From: Thermodesulfobacterium thermophilum DSM 1276
GTDB taxonomy: Bacteria; Desulfobacterota; Thermodesulfobacteria; Thermodesulfobacteriales; Thermodesulfobacteriaceae
Direction: 5' to 3'
NCBI RefSeq assembly: GCF_000421605.1
Contig: NZ_ATXI01000009.1
Span: 1-64,000 of the forward strand
Length of the DNA stretch: 64,000 nt
In this document: positions 16,672 to 24,822 of the stretch, in pieces
How positions within the stretch are numbered: position 1 is the stretch's first letter
Layout of the letters: every line of letters begins with the position of its first letter
Notes under the pieces: generated by a model
The model's database searches: none
What the model was told of the DNA's origin: nothing
The model's input: the letters and a program-made list of their open reading frames with translations, nothing else
Made by a program: the position numbers and the translations under genes

Positions 16672-17625
16672 ATGAAAGAACAAGATTTAAATGTTTTAGA
16701 AAAAGAAACAACCGAAGTTTTATCTCAACTGCCTGCAATCGCTGAAGAAAGTCTCCCTGCTAAATTTGACCCTCTCCAAAAATATCTGAAAGAAATCAGT
16801 AAATATCCGGTACTTACCAGAGAGGAAGAAGAACAGATAGCTAAAGCTTATTATGAAACTAAGGACCCTCGATTAGCTTATAAATTGGTGGTCTCAAATC
16901 TTAAATTAGTGGTAAAAATAGCCTTAGAATTTCAGAAATTTTGGGCTCACAACTTCTTAGACCTTATCCAAGAGGGTAATCTTGGGTTAATTCAAGCCGT
17001 AAAAAAATTTGACCCTTATAAAGGGGTTAAATTTTCTTATTATGCCTCTTTTTGGATAAAAGCTTACATTCTTAAGTACATCATGGATAATTGGAAGCTC
17101 GTTAAAATGGGGACTACCCAAGCTCAAAGAAAGTTATTTTATAAACTTCGTAAGGAAAAAGAAAAACTTGCAGCCTTAGGTTTTGAGCCAACTTCTGTAG
17201 AGATAGCTAAACGTTTAGGAGTTAAAGAAAAAGAAGTAGAAGAAATGGAACAGAGAATGTTTTCTCAAGACCTAAGTCTTGAAGCACCGATAGGGCACGA
17301 CTCTGAAGATACCTTAGCCAGTTTTCTTAAAGATCATAGACCTACTCCGGAAGAAATCTATGCCAAAGAAGAGGTGCTTTCAAAGTTTAGAAAGCTTTTA
17401 AAAGAGTTTGCGCAAACTTTATCTGGCAAAGATTATGTTATCTTTCACGAAAGACTATTTACCGAAAACCCTAAAACTTTGAATGAACTTTCTCAAAAGT
17501 TAGGGATTTCTAAGGAAAGGGTTAGACAAATAGAAGAAAAAGTTATTAAAAACCTTAAAAAATTTCTTGAAGAGAGGCTCCCTGATGTTCAATATTACAC
17601 CCTGGCACTTCCAGAAAATCTTTAG
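16672..17625 (+). CDS. rpoH: RpoH-type (sigma-32-like) RNA polymerase sigma factor
   Basis: 317 residues with sigma-70 regions 1.2 ('DPLQKYLKEISKYPVLTREE'), 2 ('FLDLIQEGNLGLIQAVKKFD', 'FSYYASFWIKAYILKYI'), 3 and 4 ('ISKERVRQIEEKVIKNL'). After region 2.4 comes 'QAQRKLFYKLRKEKEKL', which matches the RpoH box (QRKLFFNLR in sigma-32). Region 1.1 is absent. It therefore probably directs heat-shock transcription, perhaps of hsp20 and clpB in this window (inference). Its own transcript appears leaderless. The TPR gene starts inside its 3' end. Confidence 0.88.
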   Translation: MKEQDLNVLEKETTEVLSQLPAIAEESLPAKFDPLQKYLKEISKYPVLTREEEEQIAKAYYETKDPRLAYKLVVSNLKLVVKIALEFQKFWAHNFLDLIQEGNLGLIQAVKKFDPYKGVKFSYYASFWIKAYILKYIMDNWKLVKMGTTQAQRKLFYKLRKEKEKLAALGFEPTSVEIAKRLGVKEKEVEEMEQRMFSQDLSLEAPIGHDSEDTLASFLKDHRPTPEEIYAKEEVLSKFRKLLKEFAQTLSGKDYVIFHERLFTENPKTLNELSQKLGISKERVRQIEEKVIKNLKKFLEERLPDVQYYTLALPENL

Positions 17626-19171
17626 TTTATCTCTGATATTTGTTCTCTTCTGTCTTTTTATTCCTGCCTGCTCCTTTGCTTCTAATCACAAAGGCTTAGC
17701 TTATTACTACTTTCTTTTAGCCTTAAGACAGGAAAACCCAGAAAAAACAGAACAATATCTAAAAAAAGCCATAAAACTTGACAAAAAAAGCCTTTATCTA
17801 CAAAAACAGTTAATTTTATATTATCTTCAAAACAAACAGTTTAAACAGGCAGAGAGTTTAGCAAAACAGCTCCTTTCTGAGCATCCCGATGAAAAAGAAC
17901 TTACCTTAATTTTAGCCAAAATTTATCTTTTTGAAGATAGACCTTATAAGGCAGCTAACCTACTTGAAAACCTCCTGGAAAAAGAACCTAAAAATGAAGA
18001 GATTTTAAGTTTATTGATAAACATTTATCTTGAAAAAAAAGACTGGAATTCTGCTTTATCTCACTTAGAAAAATTACTAAAAATAGACCCTAATAATTAC
18101 GTCGCTTGGTTGTTTAAAGGTAGAGTCTTAAAAGAATTAAAGAGGACAAAAGAAGCTAAAGAGGCTTATTTAAATGCTTTAAAAGCTTCTTCTGATAACA
18201 GAATGATTTTGATTGAACTCCTAAAATTTTTAGAAGAAAATAAAGAAGACCAACAGTTAGAAGAGATTTTAAAGGTGCTTATTCAAAAATATCCTACAGA
18301 TGAGAACCTTATCAAGCTCTTGTTAGGTTTTTATGTAGAAAAAGGAGACTGGCAAAACTCTGAAAAACTTCTCAAAGACATCCCAGAAGGTCTAAAAGAT
18401 AAACCTGAAATGCTTTTTTTCTTAGGATTTTGTTTAGAGAACCAGAAAAAATTAGACGAGGCTTTAGAAATTTATAAAAAAATCTTACCTCAGAATGAAT
18501 GGGGATTAGAGGCTTCTAAGAGAATAGTTTTTATCTTGAGAAAAAAGGATAGGAAACAAGCTTTAGATTATTTCAAAACCTTAGAAGAAAAAACCAAAAA
18601 AGATAAATCATGGTATAAGCTGTTGATAAGCTCAGCTGAGGCCTTAGATCTTTGTGAAAAGGGAGTGCATTACGGAGAAGAAGCCTTCAAACTATATCCA
18701 GATGATTTAGAGATAATCCTTGGTTTAGCGTCTAACTATGCCTGTTTAGAAAACTATCAAAAGGTTTTAGACCTTACCCTTCCATGGTTAAGTAAAATGC
18801 CAGAAAATCCTCATGTTTTAAATTTTGTGGGATATAGTTATGTAGAATTAGGGAAAAATCTTGAAGAGGCAGAAAAACTACTTCTAAAAGCCTTACAGTT
18901 TAAGCCTAATGACCCTTACATCCTTGATAGTTTGGGCTGGTGTTATTATAAGATGGGAAAAATTGACCTTGCTTACCAGTATTTAGAAAAAGCAGTAAAC
19001 AACTTGTCTGAAGAAGAAGCAGTTATCCTGGAGCATTTAGCTGACCTGCTGGTGGTTAAAAAAGAATCACCAAGGGCATGCAATCTTTATAAAAGAGCCC
19101 TCAATGCCTCTTTTCATATCAGGGATACTGAAAGGATAAAAAATAAAATAAAAACCTTAGGTTGTGAATAA
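17585..19171 (+). CDS. exported TPR-repeat protein
   Basis: 528 residues: an N-terminal signal segment (about 11-30) ending 'FIPACSFAS', where the Cys could be a lipobox (IPAC, with an unusual Pro), then tandem tetratricopeptide repeats to the C-terminus. The last block, 'LNFVGYSYVELG' ... 'ILDSLGWCYYKMGKIDLAYQ', is typical of outer-membrane-associated TPR proteins. The ATG at 17585 has GAGAGG 8 nt upstream and overlaps the sigma factor gene by 41 bp. The following lipoprotein gene overlaps its stop. The pair probably works in the cell envelope; no specific function can be read. Confidence 0.8.
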   Translation: MFNITPWHFQKIFSLSLIFVLFCLFIPACSFASNHKGLAYYYFLLALRQENPEKTEQYLKKAIKLDKKSLYLQKQLILYYLQNKQFKQAESLAKQLLSEHPDEKELTLILAKIYLFEDRPYKAANLLENLLEKEPKNEEILSLLINIYLEKKDWNSALSHLEKLLKIDPNNYVAWLFKGRVLKELKRTKEAKEAYLNALKASSDNRMILIELLKFLEENKEDQQLEEILKVLIQKYPTDENLIKLLLGFYVEKGDWQNSEKLLKDIPEGLKDKPEMLFFLGFCLENQKKLDEALEIYKKILPQNEWGLEASKRIVFILRKKDRKQALDYFKTLEEKTKKDKSWYKLLISSAEALDLCEKGVHYGEEAFKLYPDDLEIILGLASNYACLENYQKVLDLTLPWLSKMPENPHVLNFVGYSYVELGKNLEEAEKLLLKALQFKPNDPYILDSLGWCYYKMGKIDLAYQYLEKAVNNLSEEEAVILEHLADLLVVKKESPRACNLYKRALNASFHIRDTERIKNKIKTLGCE

Positions 19172-19766
19172 AGCCTCTACTCTAACTAAAATTCTCTTTT
19201 GGTTATACTTACCCTTTTTCTTGGTTGCTTGTAGTAAAAAACCTGTCTATTTTTTGCCTGAAACCCTATCTGATAGCATCTACACCGGGAACGTATGGAT
19301 TACGATAGAGATTAATCAAAGAGAAAAACAAGAAATTAATACAGTTTACGGAGATTTTCAGTTAAGTGCTAAGTTTTTTTATCTAAGGCTAAAAGACCCC
19401 TTTGGGACAACTTTAGGGGTTTTGGTTTGGAATAAAGAGGAAAAAGAACAGATAAAAATATACGACTTATACCATCATAAAATACTGGTTATTTCTTTTC
19501 CTAAAGGTTTTAATCCTAAAGACCTTCCTCAATATTTTTTAGGAATAAAAGAACAGGAAAAAACATGGGAAGTTCCTAATCATGGTATTATAAAATATAG
19601 TTTTGACAAAAATTCTGGACAAGGAAAAGTTAAGGTTGAAGTGAAAGGTTTTGAAGTATCTTGGAAGTTTAAAAGTCTAAACTCTGTAAAAGAACTCCTT
19701 TGGGACCCTAAGTTTTATCAAAAACATTTAGAAAATGAGGGACAGAAAGAATTACTTAAGTTTTGA
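19164..19766 (+). CDS. LolB-like outer-membrane lipoprotein
   Basis: 200 residues starting at GTG 19164, overlapping the TPR gene's stop by 8 bp. The signal peptide ends in a good lipobox, 'FFLVAC', with Cys at about 23. The mature part is beta-rich ('FQLSAKFFYLRLKDPFGTTL', 'KVKVEVKGFEVSWKF'), similar in layout to LolB, which receives lipoproteins from LolA at the outer membrane. The resemblance is structural and from context, so lolB is not assigned. It overlaps the convergent CorC gene by 15 bp. Confidence 0.65.
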   Translation: MNKASTLTKILFWLYLPFFLVACSKKPVYFLPETLSDSIYTGNVWITIEINQREKQEINTVYGDFQLSAKFFYLRLKDPFGTTLGVLVWNKEEKEQIKIYDLYHHKILVISFPKGFNPKDLPQYFLGIKEQEKTWEVPNHGIIKYSFDKNSGQGKVKVEVKGFEVSWKFKSLNSVKELLWDPKFYQKHLENEGQKELLKF

Positions 19767-20996
19767 TTTTTCCTTTTTGATAGGTCTAATTTTTATCAGA
19801 ACCTCATCAACTGTTTGTGGACTGGCTTTTAAAATTTTAATTTCTAAGTTATCATAGCAAATCACCTCTCCTTCTCCTGGAATTTTTCCTGTAACAGAAT
19901 AAATAAAACCATTTAAAGTCTCATAATCTCCTGAAGGAATAGGGATACCCATTTGTTGTAATTTTTCTATCTCTATAAAACCCTTAAATTTATAAGTGTT
20001 TTCATTAATCTTTTGATATTCGGGTACATAATAATCCAGAGCATCTCTAAACTCTCCTAAAACCTCTTCCACCAAGTCTTCTATGGTTACGATTCCTGTG
20101 GTGAGCCCATATTCATCAACAATAACCGCTATTTCCATACCAGACTTTTGAAGGGTTGAAAGAACCTCATGAGCCCGAGCAACTTCAGGGAAAAAAAGAG
20201 GGGAATAAGCAATATTTTTTAAGGGTTTTTCCTCTTCTAACAAAGTTTTACCTAACAAATGTTGTACCTTTACGATATATTTTATGTGATGAATATCTTC
20301 CTCATAGAGTGGTATGTAGGAAAAATTATATTTTTTACTGAATTCTATACCATCTTTTACCGTTGCTTCTAAAGGTAAAGCCTTTACTTGACTTATCGGA
20401 ATCATAACCTGAGAAACCTTTTTCTTTGCAAAATCTATGATTTTATGCATTAAATCTTTTTCTGTAAGGTCTATTTCTTCTTCATATCTTATAAAATTAA
20501 GAAAAACTTCCCTAAACCTAGTTAAAAAAATGGGATTTTTTTCTTGAGGTTTAAGCAATTTCTGGGCTAAAAAAGTATTGATATATACTAAAGGCCAAAA
20601 AATAAAAGAAATGACATAAACCAAAGGGAGTAAATAAAGAATCAGAGGATAAGCAAACTTTTTACCGATGGTCTTTGGTATAATCTGTCCAAAAACTACC
20701 ATGGAAAAAGGAAGTATAGTTGAAGATATTACTATTCCTATGTTTCCAAACTCTTTGATTAGAAAATAAGAAGTAAAAACACCGTTGCCTGCGATACAAA
20801 AGGTAATTCCCATAAGGGTTGTGGTAAAAAGCCTTTCAGGGTTTTCCCAGAACTTAAGATAAATCTTGGCTGCCCTTTCTTTTGTAGCCAACTTTTCCAT
20901 GAAATATCTTTCTACAGAAATAAAAGAAATCTCGCTACAGGCAAAAAAAGCCTCCCCTAAGAGAAAAAAAAGAAAAGAAAAAACACCCAACATCAA
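19752..20996 (-). CDS. CNNM/CorC-family membrane protein (DUF21 + CBS + CorC_HlyC)
   Basis: 414 residues. The N-terminal CNNM (DUF21) domain has about four membrane segments (1-160), with 'FTTTLMGITFCIAGNGVFTS' and 'FGQIIPKTIGKKFAYP' typical. Two CBS domains follow ('FSYIPLYEEDIHHIKYIVKV' and 'AVIVDEYGLTTGIVTIEDLV'), then a C-terminal CorC_HlyC domain. The family is linked to Mg2+/Co2+ efflux. Its ATG overlaps the stop of the next CorC gene by 4 bp; the two may form a heterodimer. Confidence 0.9.
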   Translation of the reverse strand: MMLGVFSFLFFLLGEAFFACSEISFISVERYFMEKLATKERAAKIYLKFWENPERLFTTTLMGITFCIAGNGVFTSYFLIKEFGNIGIVISSTILPFSMVVFGQIIPKTIGKKFAYPLILYLLPLVYVISFIFWPLVYINTFLAQKLLKPQEKNPIFLTRFREVFLNFIRYEEEIDLTEKDLMHKIIDFAKKKVSQVMIPISQVKALPLEATVKDGIEFSKKYNFSYIPLYEEDIHHIKYIVKVQHLLGKTLLEEEKPLKNIAYSPLFFPEVARAHEVLSTLQKSGMEIAVIVDEYGLTTGIVTIEDLVEEVLGEFRDALDYYVPEYQKINENTYKFKGFIEIEKLQQMGIPIPSGDYETLNGFIYSVTGKIPGEGEVICYDNLEIKILKASPQTVDEVLIKIRPIKKEKSKLK

Positions 20997-22258
20997 ACCT
21001 CTCCCTGGGGAATTCTTTCTATCTCAACCCAAAGAATTTTTCTTCCTTTAACCCTTTTTACCGTAAACCTGTATCCACCATAAACTATGGTTTGACCTTC
21101 TTTAGGAATCTCTTTAAAAAGGGATAACAAAAATCCGTTTAAGATCTTGATGTCTCTTAAGGTTTCTTCGTCTAATTCTAAATCTAACATAGACTTTAAG
21201 TTTTCCATAAGTACTTTTCCATGAACCAACCATTTTTGTTCTCCTATTTTCTGAATCAAATCTACTTTAGCTTCTTTTTGTTCGTATATTTCTCCAAAAA
21301 GGACCTCTAACACATCTTCAAGGGTAACTAATCCTTTAACCATACCATATTCGTCTACCACGATGGCGATTTTAAGATGTTTTTTTTGAAATTCAAAAAT
21401 TAAATCTCTTACCTTAAAATTTTCTGGCACATAAAATACCGGTCTTACTAAATCAGAAAGCTTAGTTTTTCCTAAGAGCTCGGGTGAAAAATTTTGAATG
21501 ATATCTTTTACGTACAATATCCCTATGATATTATCTAAGGAATCCTCGTAAACCGGAAATTTGTTGTAGGGCATATATTTAATTTTTTCTAAAAATTCCA
21601 GGGTAATATCCCTATCTTCAAAGGCTACCATTTCAGAACGTGGAGTTAAGATAGCTGAAACCGATATTTTCTCAGAAAGAAATACACCTTTGATAAAAGT
21701 TTTTTCCTTCTCAGTAATCCTTCCCTGTAGATAAGCTTTTTCAATAACATAAACTATAATTTGCTCTACTTTAGAAAACGTTGTAGAATAGATTTCTTCT
21801 ACCGGGAAAATTTTTTCTAAACTTTGATAAATGAACCTATAAATTTTCCTAACTGGCCAAAAAATACAATACAAAATATAAATGATGTATATTACTTTAG
21901 TTATAAGCCAGTCTTTAGCCTTAAAACCTATTACCTTAGGGAAAAAATCTCCCAGCCAAAACATCAAAAAGCTTAAAGCAAAGAAAGCTATGGCCTTTCC
22001 TTTATCAGGAAAAAGAGAAGAAAATAACTTAGACCCAAGGAAACTGGCAAAAAAATCAACTACTTCATTTCCAGCAATAAGAACTACTAATAAATCCTCT
22101 GGTCTTTTTAGCAGATCCAAAAGCTTTTGAGAAACCCCTGAAACCCGTAAATTTGCAAGTTCTATCCTGGAGATAGAAAAAATAGCTGCTTCTGAATACG
22201 TCAAAATCATCGAGGTTAACAAAAAAAATAAAATAAGAAAAAAATAAAGCTCGATCAT
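20993..22258 (-). CDS. CNNM/CorC-family membrane protein, paralogue of its neighbour
   Basis: 421 residues with the same order: CNNM/DUF21 membrane domain (about 1-170, 'AGNEVVDFFASFLGSKL', 'GDFFPKVIGFKAKDW'), a paired CBS region ('YNKFPVYEDSLDNIIGILYV', 'IVVDEYGMVKGLVTLEDVLE') and a CorC_HlyC domain ending near 'YRFTVKRVKGRKILWVEIER'. Known family role: Mg2+/Co2+ transport. It begins immediately after the stop of the upstream unrecognised gene and overlaps the downstream paralogue as ATGA. Confidence 0.9.
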   Translation of the reverse strand: MIELYFFLILFFLLTSMILTYSEAAIFSISRIELANLRVSGVSQKLLDLLKRPEDLLVVLIAGNEVVDFFASFLGSKLFSSLFPDKGKAIAFFALSFLMFWLGDFFPKVIGFKAKDWLITKVIYIIYILYCIFWPVRKIYRFIYQSLEKIFPVEEIYSTTFSKVEQIIVYVIEKAYLQGRITEKEKTFIKGVFLSEKISVSAILTPRSEMVAFEDRDITLEFLEKIKYMPYNKFPVYEDSLDNIIGILYVKDIIQNFSPELLGKTKLSDLVRPVFYVPENFKVRDLIFEFQKKHLKIAIVVDEYGMVKGLVTLEDVLEVLFGEIYEQKEAKVDLIQKIGEQKWLVHGKVLMENLKSMLDLELDEETLRDIKILNGFLLSLFKEIPKEGQTIVYGGYRFTVKRVKGRKILWVEIERIPQGEV

Positions 22259-23089
22259 TTATACTTTAAGGTATATCACAAAAGAGCTTTTTTGATCAGC
22301 ATTTAAAGGGATTGAAAAACCTAAAAGATCTTCTATCTTTGTTTTAAATTCGTAAACTTGGAACTTCCCTTCATCCTTTACAGAATAAGTATGTTTTTCC
22401 TGCCATGATTCTAATAATTCTGAAGAGGTAATTATCAACCCGTCTAACCCTGAAGCATGATTAAAATCTATATAAGGACCTAAAGTCTGCCAAGCTTTGA
22501 TTCTTTGTTCAAGATTAAGTAAACTTTCTTGAACTTCTATAGAGGATAATACTAAACGATTTAACTCTTCTAAGGGTTTAAAAGAAAAGTCCTCTCCTAC
22601 TATTTTTTCTTTAAACACTTCTTGATATTTTAATTCTAAACTTTCTAAATCAACTTTTATTTCATAAGTAGAAACATCCAGTTTCTCAGCTAACATAAGA
22701 GTTATAATCTGCGATTTTACCATAAACTTATCTTCTTGTAATGTTTTTACACCCTTTATAGCATATAAAAGATCCTCCAAAAAATTTTCAAATACATCTC
22801 TAAACTGGCTAAAATATCTCAAATTTTCTGGAGTTCTAAAGTTAGCCCCCCATTCTTCTAAATGGGCTACCTCTTTTTTGACTTCTTCAAGGTCAATCTC
22901 TAAGTCTGGTTTAAAACCTAAAAAAACAACTTTTTCTTTTAAATCTGTTTTTTCATGATAAAATTTAAGCCAATTTTCCTTAGTTGTACCAAGATCTAAC
23001 ACTAGCAACCTTTCTATTAATGTTATAACTTTTTCAACCTGTTCCACGCCTAAAAAAGTTTGAGGATATAATAATACCTGATAACCCAT
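22259..23089 (-). CDS. unrecognised protein, 276 aa
   Basis: I do not recognise a family. It begins 'MGYQVLLYPQTFLGVEQVEK' and is soluble, with no membrane segment or Cys motif. It contains mixed alpha/beta segments, a Trp/Arg-rich stretch 'EEWGANFRTPENLRYFSQFR' (about 88-107) and an acidic helical middle. Gene order (200-aa helical protein, this, CorC, CorC) with gaps of 11 and 0 bp says it belongs to one operon with the CorC pair. A cytosolic partner of the transporters is a guess. Confidence 0.75.
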   Translation of the reverse strand: MGYQVLLYPQTFLGVEQVEKVITLIERLLVLDLGTTKENWLKFYHEKTDLKEKVVFLGFKPDLEIDLEEVKKEVAHLEEWGANFRTPENLRYFSQFRDVFENFLEDLLYAIKGVKTLQEDKFMVKSQIITLMLAEKLDVSTYEIKVDLESLELKYQEVFKEKIVGEDFSFKPLEELNRLVLSSIEVQESLLNLEQRIKAWQTLGPYIDFNHASGLDGLIITSSELLESWQEKHTYSVKDEGKFQVYEFKTKIEDLLGFSIPLNADQKSSFVIYLKV

Positions 23090-23100
23090 ATTCCTTCCTT

Positions 23101-23703
23101 TTAACTGACGATTTTATTAAAAATACCTTTTAAATACTCTAATTGCCTGTTATATTCTTCGTCCAGTTTTTCTTTAATTTTTCTCCACTCTTCTTTAAAT
23201 TTAGGATGATTTTCTGGATCTACATGTACCTCTGCCCCTAACTGACTGGATAAAGCCTGTTCGATCATCTCTATTTCTGCAGAAAAACGTTCAACCATTT
23301 GTTGATAAATAGTTTCTTTGTGGGTATTATACTGGATTAAAAGTTTCTCAATTTCCTTTAAAAGACGATCCATCTCAGGCATCTTTTCAAAAACCAGCTT
23401 TAAACCTTTTAGAGCATTTTTGGCATCTTGCAGTTGATGCTCATTCAAAGGTAAAACTATGTTTCTTAAAAAAACTTGAACTACCCCTTTAAGGATGGCC
23501 TTTTTTTCTTGTGGTTTTCTATCTTTAAGCATTGTTTCTAATTCTTCGCGAAAATCTGACGATTCTTCTCTCAAAAATTTAGCCGCAAGCCTTTGAGCCT
23601 CTTCCTGTAGTTCAAGTAGTCTTAGTTCTTCCTTAGAAGCCTTTCCTATTTTTTCTGCCTTTTCTAAAGCGATCTCAAGACTACTTCTTATTTCATCAGG
23701 CAT
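23101..23703 (-). CDS. unrecognised helical protein, 200 aa
   Basis: Almost wholly alpha-helical and highly charged, with heptad-like stretches ('LEIALEKAEKIGKASKEELR', 'FKEEWRKIKEKLDEEYNRQL'), no Cys and no membrane segment. I do not recognise a family. A strong GAGGAGG SD precedes the ATG. First gene of the operon that continues with the 276-aa protein and the two CorC proteins. It could be a coiled-coil adaptor; this is a guess. Confidence 0.75.
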   Translation of the reverse strand: MPDEIRSSLEIALEKAEKIGKASKEELRLLELQEEAQRLAAKFLREESSDFREELETMLKDRKPQEKKAILKGVVQVFLRNIVLPLNEHQLQDAKNALKGLKLVFEKMPEMDRLLKEIEKLLIQYNTHKETIYQQMVERFSAEIEMIEQALSSQLGAEVHVDPENHPKFKEEWRKIKEKLDEEYNRQLEYLKGIFNKIVS

Positions 23704-24291
23704 AAAACTGCCTCCTCTCGATAGAATAAAACTGTTTATTTTAAAAAATTAACATCTAAAACCCTTTTCGGCAAGAGAAAACTTAGGAAGCTTAAAAGTT
23801 ATTTTTGTTGAGAAAAAACTCTAACAGGATCTTACCTGGAACACACAAAAGTATAAGTTAGCTTAAATTTGTGCAATACTTTCAAAGCTTTTTACCGCAT
23901 AATAGGTAGATTCTAAAAAACTTTTCTAAAACCCAAAAATCTCCAAAGCATAAAATGTATCTTACACAGTAGGTGGAAGATAAGGAGTTGATCTAAAACC
24001 TCCGGGGTCTTTCTTGTTTTTACAAGCTGAGATATCTGTTTCCCAATAAATTAACCAAACTTTTTAAACATCATATTTCCACAGGACGACCTTGTCCAGA
24101 TTTTTTCCTTGTAGTAAAAAATAAAATTTTCAACGTTATTTAATATTTTTTAGGAATTTAATTTTATTTTTGAAGAAAAATTTTAATCTATCTTTACAAA
24201 TTGTAGGTTTTTGTTAGTATAAAAATTATTATATTTGTCGATAAATTTGAATAAATAAGCTACATAAATCTTAATAAAAAGGGGGAATATT
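23704..24291. other. 588-bp divergent gap between the 200-aa protein gene and nikR
   Basis: The largest gene-free stretch here. Both strands carry frequent stops and I find no open frame worth calling, no tRNA and no recognisable riboswitch. It must hold two divergent promoters; the nikR side is very AT-rich (about 24120-24260) with TATA-like boxes (e.g. AGTATAAAAA near 24215), but no clear -35/-10 pair. The nikR SD (AAGGGGG) is at about 24278-24285. A non-coding RNA is possible but not shown. Confidence 0.5.
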
Positions 24292-24714
24292 ATGGAAGAG
24301 TTAGCACGTTTTGGAATTTCTATTCCTAAGGAGTTACTCAAAGCCTTCGATGACTATATAGAACGTAAACATTATGCCAACCGTTCTGAAGCTATCAGAG
24401 ACCTTATTCGTCAGAAACTAGTAGAAGAAGAGTGGAAAGAGTCTAAAGAAGAAGTAGTGGGGGTGATTACCTACCTTTATGACCATCACAAAAGGGAGCT
24501 TACCGATAAATTAGTAGATATTCAACACGAGTATTATGAAAAAATTATTACAACCCAACACCTTCACGTAGACCACCACAGATGCTTAGAAATAATTTTG
24601 GTTAGAGGTAAGGCTAACGAGATCAAGGATTTAGCAGATAAAATTCAAGCCCAAAAAGGTGTACTTCATCTAAACTTAGCTCTAACTACTTTAGGAAAAA
24701 GTATTCCTTCTTAA
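24292..24714 (+). CDS. nikR: nickel-responsive transcriptional regulator NikR
   Basis: 140 residues: an N-terminal ribbon-helix-helix (ARFGISIPKELLKAFDDYI; 'ANRSEAIRDLIRQKLVEE') and a C-terminal ACT-like Ni-binding domain. The four Ni ligands of the E. coli protein are matched at a constant offset of three: His79, His90, His92 and Cys98 ('QHLHVDHHRCLEI'). In the family it represses nickel uptake when Ni2+ is bound. No nickel transporter is adjacent. An acyl-CoA synthetase gene follows after 108 bp of T-rich DNA. Confidence 0.95.
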   Translation: MEELARFGISIPKELLKAFDDYIERKHYANRSEAIRDLIRQKLVEEEWKESKEEVVGVITYLYDHHKRELTDKLVDIQHEYYEKIITTQHLHVDHHRCLEIILVRGKANEIKDLADKIQAQKGVLHLNLALTTLGKSIPS

Positions 24715-24822
24715 TTTTTTTATTTTATTTTTGTGAAATTTTTATTTTATTTATTGTCTTTTAGTGTTTTTTTTACATTCTCTTTTTTTCAGAGTATTTG
24801 AGAAATTAGCTGGAGGTATTTT

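Noticed and set aside
23704-24291. 6S, SRP or tmRNA gene in the nikR gap
   Set aside because: None of the conserved landmarks of these RNAs could be found by eye; a covariance search is needed.
24730-24760. Possible Rex operator TTGTGAAATTTT upstream of the acyl-CoA synthetase
   Set aside because: Only one half of the known TTGTGAAnnnnnnTTCACAA palindrome is present in a T-rich stretch; such a half-site occurs easily by chance.
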